Made by a program: the position numbers and the translations under genes | Assembly: GCF_964355755.1 (NCBI RefSeq) | Contig: NC_092671.1 | Location: 873,001 to 937,000 of the forward strand | Length of the DNA: 64,000 bases | Origin: Antedon mediterranea | Lineage: Eukaryota; Echinodermata; Crinoidea; Comatulida; Antedonidae | Direction: 5' to 3' | In this document: piece by piece, positions 55,499-64,000 of the stretch | How positions within the stretch are numbered: the stretch's first letter is position 1 | Layout of the letters: each line of letters starts with the position of its first letter | The notes under the pieces: generated by a model | What the model was told of the DNA's origin: nothing | The model's input: only the letters and a program-made list of their open reading frames with translations | Databases searched by the model: none

Positions 55499-55713
55499 CT
55501 TTTTGTAACTATATTTTCATAAATCTATGGGAAAACAACATATATTATTAGATTACAAAACACCACATTTTCCTTTTATCATTCCATTTGGTGTATCATC
55601 ATTCCAGAGCTCATTGCTGTCAAGGTGGATTAAGATGTCAAATTTTCAACTATATTTTTCTTAGTGGTAGCATTTCAGATGCTCTCGTCTGTGATAGTGT
55701 AAACTTTTTAAAC

Positions 55714-55865
55714 CGGGGTAACCCCTACCTGTCGGGGTAACTCCTACCTGTCGGGGTAACCCCTACCTGTCGGGGTAACTCCTACCTGTCGGGGTAACTC
55801 CTACCTGTCGGGGTAACCCCTACCTGTCGGGGTAACTCCTAACTGTCGGGGTAACTCCTACTTAT
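55714..55865. repeat. 18-19 bp minisatellite
   Basis: Eight units of GGGGTAACTCCTACCTGTC with C/T changes (CTCC or CCCC). Adjacent to copy D of the SINE-like repeat and matching its internal segment. Confidence 0.93.
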
Positions 55866-55935
55866 TCTGAAAGACGTACTAGGTTCTTGAAATGAAGGTG
55901 CACATTTTGTGTACACTGGACCTATGGCTTACATT
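55866..55935 (-). mobile_element. SINE-like dispersed repeat, copy D
   Basis: On the minus strand: GGTCCAGTGTACAC, GTGCAC and GAACCTAGTACGTCTTTCAG, then directly the minisatellite at 55714-55865. Confidence 0.5.
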
Positions 55936-57509
55936 CCATATCCAACAAGATTTGTCACATTTTCAGATTCATGGAAGAATGGACTTTGAAATTTGGTGGA
56001 GTTGACCCAATATCATACATGTAGATAGGACATAGATCTTAAGAAGATAGTGTAACGAAGTAAGATGATAGAACCAACTTTTCCAAGAGAAGTAGGAACA
56101 GCATCACCACTTTGCTCATGAATGCAAAACTTAATGTAAGAATGTAATGTTTTAAAACTGAACTGCTTTCTATCCAACTACGCCTATCTGATAAAATATC
56201 ATTTTAATGATAATGATATGCATACATTTTAATTGTCATTATATACTGTATGGTTATTAATTAAGTAAACACTTACTTTAACTATAAGCACATGCAATTC
56301 TATCCAGCAGATCAACAACAATGCATTAGCCTAAAATTGGTTACTGCTTACATCCTCAATCGAGTTCCTGTAAAACATAAAAATAATAATGGTGTTTACA
56401 CATACATATTTAATCTTAAGTAAACCATAACAGGTTAAGTTAACAACTTACAATTTATACATACACATTTTATGCATGATATAATATGTTTATGTATGCT
56501 TATTTGTTGCTAAAATTAAATAAACATAACTTGGTTGGATCATGACTTTTTGTCAGTACTCTAACTTAGTATTTGATGCAAGGAACAAGCCTACACACTA
56601 TCCTTGATAAAATTATCATTATGTGTGTCCAATTCGATCCTCAATTTATTTTTGTATTTTAACTCAATGAATTTAGCTCTTGAAACTGAGATAGGGTTTC
56701 ATCATTTTCATAGCTATTATCTCAGGTCAATGTTAAAATAATAACCCAGTTCATATCACACTTAGGGCGTGATAAATTTACTAGATTAGCAAGATGATTT
56801 CGTCGCCATAACTTTGATGTGAACAAGTTATTATGGCGAGATGAAGGAAATGCCTTGACTACGGTCAGTGTCTTCTCGACTGAATAGTAAATCCACTGAC
56901 TAAGTTGTTTTATCAGATCCAGTGAACATACTTTATAGGTTAATGTACAGGAATTGGCTCTGATCTAGTAAATGCATAGCTTAGTAGCGACTGTTGTACA
57001 ATGGCCTAGATCAGATTCAGCGAAAGAACAACTTTATCGGTTAATTCAAAGAAACTGCTTAGTTCTAGTAAATGTATCTTATTAATATTAGCTTAATGTT
57101 GGACAATAGTCTAGATCACATCCAGTAAAGACATACTCTACGAAATTCAGTAAAAAATATATAGAATATTTTGTTGTGAAATAATAGTTCATATTCAGTG
57201 GAAGCATAACGTCTGAGGCTATTACTAAAAAATAGTTCAGTTGAAAAATAATAAATTTGCGAGATGTATAGATTAAATGAGGTATGAATGTGTGTGATAT
57301 GACGTACATCACAAGGTCATAATCACCTTGATAGTATAGATAGCATTCATAAGCTGTATTGCAATGACATCAGACAGAGTTGTAAAGAAACTGTATTCAC
57401 AACATATTTTATTATTAGCATAATAGTGACAAGAAAAATAAACAAACAAGTGACTGATTACATAAAATGATGCAAGCAAAAACATTCTTTAAAATCAATA
57501 TTTCAAGTC
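55936..57509. other. 5' flank of R3HDM
   Basis: No coding exon recognised. A 16-bp stretch at 56367-56352 (minus) sits between TTTTACAG and GTAAGC and could be a tiny untranslated exon, with weak support. 56940-57230 holds diffuse repeats of AGATCAGATTCAG/CAGTG words. Confidence 0.3.
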
Positions 57510-57850
57510 AAACAATAAGGGATTAAAAATATAATAATAGACTTGTGAGGATTAAAAGTATATTACACATGAATTTACAGAATATGTTGTACATCCATCC
57601 TCTTAAACTGTTATTTTTTTATGGAAATAAAAGTGATTTTATTTCAAACGAACATACAGGGTACATAGGATTAAAAACAAAACACAGGATTAAGCCCATA
57701 CTCCACATGGGATCAACAAATATTACACATGGGATTAAACCATAGAGATATTATAGTGAACTATAATATCTCTATGATTAAACGTATATTACACATAGGA
57801 TTAAAAGTATATTTCACAATGGATTAAAAACATACTGCACATGGGTCTTA
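57510..57850. repeat. Degenerate GGATTAAAA-TATATTACACAT repeat with embedded hairpin
   Basis: About nine loosely similar units of 25-45 bp. Inside lies a perfect inverted repeat, CATAGAGATATTATAG (57741-57756), loop TGAA, and its complement (57761-57776). Confidence 0.7.
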
Positions 57851-58198
57851 ACATAATATTGCCTAATCCGTAGTCGTTTCATTATTTATATACAGATAAT
57901 ACAGTAATTAACCAAGCCCTATATCAAAACAATTTTGATTAATAATGTATTTAGTAGACCTATAAATGTAGTGATAACTATCATATCTAATTAAAGTCAT
58001 TGGATTTGCAAATTTGTTTGAAAGGTTATTTCTTACAGAAATTAATGATTGTGTTTTTAAAAGTTTAAAAAGCTCTTACAATGGTCGTTTCACACCAGAG
58101 AAACTCTGCAATAAACTATCCAAATGTCAATGACTTAGACGAATGCTAAGGTGAGAAGAAACTAATAAAATACACAAAGTTGGTGTTGCTAGTCTGCT

Positions 58199-58260
58199 CA
58201 GTGGCGGATCTAGGGGGGGGGGGGGGTTTGAATAGGGTGGCTAGCCAACCCCCACCTTAA
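58199..58260 (+). mobile_element. hAT-like element end
   Basis: CAGTGGCGGATCTAGGGGGG matches the terminal repeat common to many hAT non-autonomous elements. The other end was not found, so the copy may be truncated or its far end decayed. Confidence 0.4.
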
Positions 58261-59867
58261 TTCTAAAAAAAAAAGGAAAAATGGATGCAATCAACTCGCG
58301 ACCGCGTCGCTAGACGTAGATTCGACGCACCTGACTCTTTTAATTAAGAAGAGTAGGCTAGGCCTAGAGCTAGGGTAGCATTATAGATGTGTAAATTGGC
58401 CTACATAGTGAAAGAGCTAAAAGAGTTTAATTACTATTTATGAATTCAAGAGTTTAAAAAGAAAACGCAATTTAAAATCTTTGGAAAATACGCACAACCG
58501 AGTTATTTTCAAAACACACACACTTCCTCCTACTACCAGCATCACGTTGTCTAGCTCGCTCCTTGTGTGAATGCTGACGTCATCACTCTAAAAAAATACA
58601 CCATTTTTTATTTCAGTTAATTATCGCCATAATCCGTGTGTGCAAGCGTTAGCGCGTGGAATATCTACACCCCTGTACAGAGTGGAGTGTATTATCGTGA
58701 ACTTTCTTCTTGTGTATGAAGGTTTTTTATATAATAAATGGTATGCAGTATAAACAATAAAAATAAACAAGAAACATGGTGTTCTTTTATTATTTTATAG
58801 GCTTAAAATAAACATGAAATAAAGTGTGTGGCGTATTTGGCGTTTATTGATTTGTGTTATAGACAGGGCGATTACTGCAATCATTGTATATTATTAATTA
58901 AATTACATTGAGTTATTCACCCGGCTGTAGGGTATATATCTGCGGTTAACAGACCACCAAAACACAACAGTACACAACAAGCACTATCGAGGCATTTTCG
59001 GAGTACCGCATTACCAAATGTTCATTTCGTTTGAAGTGTTTTTCGATCAAAGTTTATTATTAGTTTGTCAAAAAAGATCCGTACAGTATTTAGGAAGGAT
59101 TAATTTAAATTTACATTATGTAACATGTGTTATTAAATGTAATGGAAGCAGTTGCTCTAGCCTATTAAACAGTGTGTAAGCATCTATTTTTTCAAAAATT
59201 TTCTGAGGCTACTGGCAACTCCTAAAGAGGTTTTCCTCAAGTAGCTGACCAAGCCCCAAATAGTCTTTTTCATTCTTGGAGAAGGTAAGGCTGATCCAGG
59301 TAAGCTAGGCACATAATAGATTACGTGGGGGTGGCAGGGATGTTCCACTAAAAATTCTTTTTCTATTTGTCTATTGGGGAAAGGGCTAATATCGGTTTAT
59401 CCATGTACACTAGATACAAATTAGACAAAAAAGATAAAGTTGTATACCGGCAGTGGAAATAGTATGGTAGATAAAGTAGAATTTATTGAGTGAAGGTAAG
59501 ATTTATCTTAAGGTTTAAATTACATAGAGAGTTAGGCAAGTGATTAGTGGCCTGACATATTTGAACACATGGTGACCACATCATCACTATATTGTTTGCT
59601 AAATAAACAATGACAGCTACAACATCACATGAAGTGTATTCTGGCATTACAGTGACTTTCAATTTAATTCTGTATATTATTTTATGTGGTAGTTTTGTGT
59701 AGAAAACAAGAAAAGTTTGATTTTAAAAAACCCACTCCATTTATTACTGCTTGTAAATGTATATAAATAAATATATGTGTTGTATAATTAATTTAAGGCC
59801 AAGGACAAGAAACATGTTTGAAGGCTTGGGTGAAAGTCATTGCAAAGATTACTATATCCAAGTTCAG

Positions 59868-60012
59868 CTTGGTTCTCATGTTGGCGTAACACAAGCGTGT
59901 AAAGTGAGCCGCAACTCATTTGACCAATTACGACGCGATGGTTCATCTGAACTGTCACTTATGATTGGTCAACTCGTCTGGGTTGTACCTACGTCTGTAC
60001 GTAGGTACAACT
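59868..60012. mobile_element. CTTGGTTCCCAC-type MITE, copy 3
   Basis: Begins AGCTTGGTTCTCATGTTGGC, core TTTGACCAATTACGACGCGA and TGATTGGTCAACTCGTC, ends in GTACCTACG/CGTAGGTAC and ACTAAGCTT. Confidence 0.6.
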
Positions 60013-60369
60013 AAGCTTTAACACTAAAATCAAAATAATAGGAAAGTATAGGGGTAAAGGATGGTACTTGGTAGTTCATTGTCAACTGAAAACAGATTTT
60101 AGTATCTAAAGCACATACTTTATCTTGCTCAATAGCAGACAGATATTATTATTTATGTTCTTTAAAATAGCCAAAAGCAATTTTTATTAGTATCAATAAT
60201 TATTAGTATTCATCAATGTCAAGATTAACAAACATGATACCTAATAGTTGACTTGACATTTAGACAATGCAGCCATGTTTTTCTTGACATACATAAACAA
60301 TTCTCTAAAGGCATTTACTGTTGAGTACAAAATAAACCATTCTCTGAAGGCATTGCCTGTAGGTACAAC

Positions 60370-60490
60370 ATTTCTGTGTTTTTATGTTTTGTTTGCTTTT
60401 GAATGTTTTGTTTTGGCGTCCCTGACACAAGCTTTTGCTTTCTTGGTGACGCCACCATTTTGGAAATAAATATTAATTTTGAATTGAAAA
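60370..60490 (+). mobile_element. Probable LINE 3'-end fragment
   Basis: TTTTGTTTTGGCGTCCCTGA, CTTGGTGACGCCACCATTTT and a terminal AATAAATATTAATTTTGAAT, similar to the tail at 34797-34912 (TGGCGTCC and final AATAAA). Confidence 0.4.
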
Positions 60491-63167
60491 CCATTCACTA
60501 AGGCATTTTACTGTAGGTACAACAATAATCCTAGCGGTTTATACTACTAGTACTATGGATAATAATCTCAAAATACACATGAAATGATGTTCCAGGGATT
60601 ATCTGAACAAGAATATAACACTGACGACATGTGTATTCTTAATCTTGTTTCTTCTAATTTATTTATACGGTATGGCTGATTATAGTACCAGGAGCTTGTA
60701 CACAAAATTTGGCCAAATTTAGGGGTGTGATAATACTCACATAAACGTAAATTTAATCAGTGGATTCGCACAAAGTATTTGGCCTGAAATTAGCCTATTA
60801 TTTCCAAGCATGCGTCAAATGCAATAAAATTTGTAATATGGATGAATTGAATCAGGAATACACTGTTATTTTATTTATCTAAATTATTTTTAAGGTATAA
60901 AAGTGAAATATATAATTTATACCTATTAATTTATCTGTATTAAAATTATTATAATATGCAATAACATAGTTGTTTGTATCAGGTTTTTCTTTTGGTAAAG
61001 AATATTTATGATAAATAGTGAATATGAACACATTCAATCACACACAGCAGCTCATACTGTGGCCATATATTGACTATGTTATTGTTATACAGTGTGTACA
61101 CATATCATTATCTACAGCATTCATTGTACAACACTTTGATGCTATAAAAGATGACAGAATGCAGAGTTAGTAGATTCCAAGAAAAATAACAACAACACTC
61201 TGATAATAATATTATACTGTAACTGTTGTTTATTTATAAAATAATATTTTGAATTGGAATGTGTTCCTTTTTTTATGTAAATATATGAATAGATAACATA
61301 ACATTATTGTCATGGTAAAATAATGTAAACTTTTTGAGTGACATAATCATATAATATAATTTAGTGCTGCCGGGGAGGTGGGAGGGAGAGGTGGGAGGGA
61401 GAGGTCGATGTACGAAATGTAGGTGTGTGATAATACTTTATTGCATTAAAATATTACATTTTAATAATGGATTTGCCAAAATTTAATTTGAATTGGTAAT
61501 GTTTACTTTTGAATGTAAAATGCAGTACATGAATAAAAGACCAAAGAAAACACTATGAAATATTGTCAAGTGGTAAAATAATGTCTCTTTTTAGTGACAT
61601 TTCCATATCGCTTTATTTAACTCTTTTCTCATGATTCACATAACAATAGAATTAACTGAGTGTAATGTAAACACAGCAATTCTGGTTTTACTGGATATCA
61701 TTAATAAACCAGACATATAGCAACCCACTCATATTTAGTCATACAAATATGTAAAACAAGTATAAATTCATTAACGTCAAGTATTTATAATGCATAAATT
61801 GTATTAAATTTCAATATTAAACCCTACAATATAAGACTACTAGTGTAATCATAAAACAAAATTGCAACACAGCAAATTTTAGTAGAAGTTCATTGAAAAG
61901 AAAGAAAATAGGTGGCATTGTGTTTTGCCTCCCTTTTATATATTTAATACTAAAATCCAAGGCTACTACTACTACAAAACGTATGCCATGAATCTAAAAT
62001 GGTTTATGAATTCATTGTAGTATCACAGACAGCTCAGTGAAAGAAATCATCATTTTTTTTTTATCCTAACAAACATTATTTTCTATGCATAAAGTATTAA
62101 GTAGCAATCGCAGTGAATTCACTATACAATTATACTACTAACTGTACTGTAATAACAAAATCAGACCATTTCAAAGGATTTTTAATCAGTTTAATATTTG
62201 TTGCTTGAGGGCCTACTTCTGATTGCTAGCGAAAAAACTGTTTATTTCAATAAATAATTTTCTAATATAATATAATAATTTCTGCTCTCAAATAACCATT
62301 TAATTTAGGTGTTGGTCTTAACATTTACAGCAAAATGCAATATTATCAGGTGGTCAAATGTTAAAAATAGGAAAAGGAATTGTGATAATTTATTTACACT
62401 GTTATTATTAATCAGTTATTTTTTTGCAGCAGAAACAGGACATAGCAGTGTACAATGAACTAAAAAGATTACTGGTCTATCCTAATTACATCATCATTAT
62501 TATTATTATTATGTTGACCTCAATAGGAAAGAGATATATACGGCTGGAGATCATGGAATGAAGTTATGGTTAAAGCTAGAAACAGAACTGACTGAAGCGA
62601 GCATCTTGTAGGCTTATTGGACTTGGCCTGAAGAGGAAAGGTACGGTAAGTAAGTGACCCCATTTAGGTAATATGCATTACGGTTTGTACACTAACTTAC
62701 TAACAGTATCTCAGAATACACTTTTGATTTTGTCGTTGTACAGTACATGTTTAACCAGAAATCATTCAACATCAATGCAATGTGGCAAATCTTAACAAAA
62801 AAGGGGTAGTGAATGGGGCACAAACAGAGATTGGGTTGTTTTTGGGAATATTTCATCTGCAAAAATAACGGGCAGAACACGGAACACAATCATTGCAAGA
62901 TAAGGTCAATTTCTTAATAGCGTTTTAAAGTTTAATTTATTTTTAAAAAGAAACGAAAAAGTTGGTTTTCCTGTTTTAGTTTGTTCGTGAGAAATAACAG
63001 ATGGTACAGTAGTTGTCAGATGATGTGGTTAACTGTACTAGTCCCATGATATACATATGGTGTGTCAAGCTGTAACCAATGCTTTACAGATAAGGAACCT
63101 TAAGGGGGGTGGGGGGATATACAGTAAACTATACAAAAAATAGTTCTCCTCATTATAAAATCTTTGG
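60491..63167. other. Gene-less AT-rich stretch
   Basis: Nothing recognised beyond a GGGAGGTGGGAGGGAGAGG purine patch near 61370-61405 and an ATT microsatellite near 62492. Confidence 0.45.
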
Positions 63168-63333
63168 TAAAGCTCTGTCTACCTCATCAAATTTTATGTG
63201 ATAAAAAAAGTGATGTGGTCATATATGGACATGATGATGTCATATCATTATCAATACCATATTTGGGAATTTCACTAACATATTTTGGCACATCACAACC
63301 AAACTAGATTGATAGTGTAGACAGAGGAGCTTA
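63168..63333. mobile_element. AAAGCTCTGTCTAC-type MITE, copy 5
   Basis: TAAAGCTCTGTCTACCTCAT at the left and TGATAGTGTAGACAGAGGAG at the right are inverted repeats; the core carries GTGATGTGGTCATATATGGA. Confidence 0.65.
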
Positions 63334-63524
63334 AGATACTTAATATTACTTTCTGCAATATAATGGGAAATACCTGCCATAGAAAACACATCATAGAGTT
63401 CAAAATATTATACCCAAAGACCCATTATGTGCATGACACGAATAGTAGTAATTCATATCTAGTGCAAAGAAAAACCTAGATTACAATGTATTATTAATAT
63501 GATATTAATCTGAAAATGACTTAC

Positions 63525-63640
63525 CGTGTTCTGTGCAAGCCAAACAGAAACAATAACCCTAACGTACATACAGAGCAGAATGTATGAATAGCAGCAGCAG
63601 AGTATAGGCAGCGGCTGATGTGTTTAATCAATACACAGCT
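63525..63640 (-). promoter_or_regulatory. Possible first untranslated exon and start region of R3HDM
   Basis: Minus strand AACACG followed by a strong GTAAGTC donor at 63524. No coding sense is visible. It may be the first exon of the R3HDM transcript 8 kb upstream, but there is no direct proof. The right limit is arbitrary. Confidence 0.2.
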
Positions 63641-64000
63641 AGAAATGTACTGACATTTCACAGTCTCTCAACCACTCCGCTATTCTGCCACCCACACTCT
63701 ATCTCTGATTTTGGATATACAAATTAAGCCAGCTTTTAACAAAATTGCCAGAGTTGAATTTCTTAGTTTCAACTCCCACACATTGCTTATTGTGATCTTA
63801 ATGTCAGTTATTATTCCATTACATGCAAGGCGGGTGACTTAAGTTCTCCACTTTATTTATTTAAGGCAAATTCAGCCAGGTATTTAGATATTGTATTAAA
63901 ATAAATTGTTTTCTGAGAACATGTTTATTATGTTTAATGTGATTGGATTATTTACAAGAATAAGATTATTTTATAAAAGTTCCTAAAAATGGTGTATGCT

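Overview
The window is eukaryotic nuclear DNA: AT-rich, with spliced genes whose GT-AG introns can be followed exon by exon, and crowded with transposon-derived repeats and satellites. The protein families and repeat types (Rex1/Babar-like LINE, Penelope-like remnant, many MITEs) fit a marine invertebrate deuterostome. An echinoderm is my best guess, as inference only. There are no bacterial operons, CRISPR arrays, rRNA genes or convincing tRNA genes.

Layout. (1) 1-12.4 kb is gene-poor and repeat-rich. It holds a MITE nested in another MITE, a small foldback element, and a 5.6-kb composite of inverted and direct repeats. One orphan signal-peptide exon candidate lies at about 5.0 kb. (2) 12.4-14.3 kb, plus strand: a complete three-exon gene for a 312-residue single-pass membrane protein with a CUB-like ectodomain and two cytoplasmic PPxY motifs. 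(3) 15.7-18.1 kb, minus strand: five coding exons of a myosin essential light chain; the short last exon was not found. A tandem array lies upstream of its promoter. (4) 23.5-55.5 kb, minus strand: the whole coding region of an R3HDM/ARPP21/encore-family RNA-binding protein, rebuilt as 13 exons in continuous frame (1,103 residues; R3H plus SUZ domains, a long Q-rich region and a conserved C-terminal domain). (5) 55.5-64 kb is the 5' flank of that gene, with possible untranslated exons and more repeats.

The R3HDM introns carry most of the striking DNA: a 3.8-kb satellite of exactly 147 units of 26 bp, a 62-bp minisatellite with trimeric higher-order structure, 25/29-bp and 35/40-bp arrays, a long-ORF Rex1/Babar-type LINE about 210 bp from the R3H exon, and several MITEs close to splice sites. 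Two different minisatellites appear to have grown from different parts of one dispersed SINE-like repeat.

The three genes are not visibly a pathway. The CUB-PPxY gene and the light-chain gene are convergent; the light-chain gene and R3HDM lie in tandem on the minus strand. No dramatic new system is evident. The best novelty candidates are the CUB-PPxY receptor-like protein and the satellite and foldback structures.
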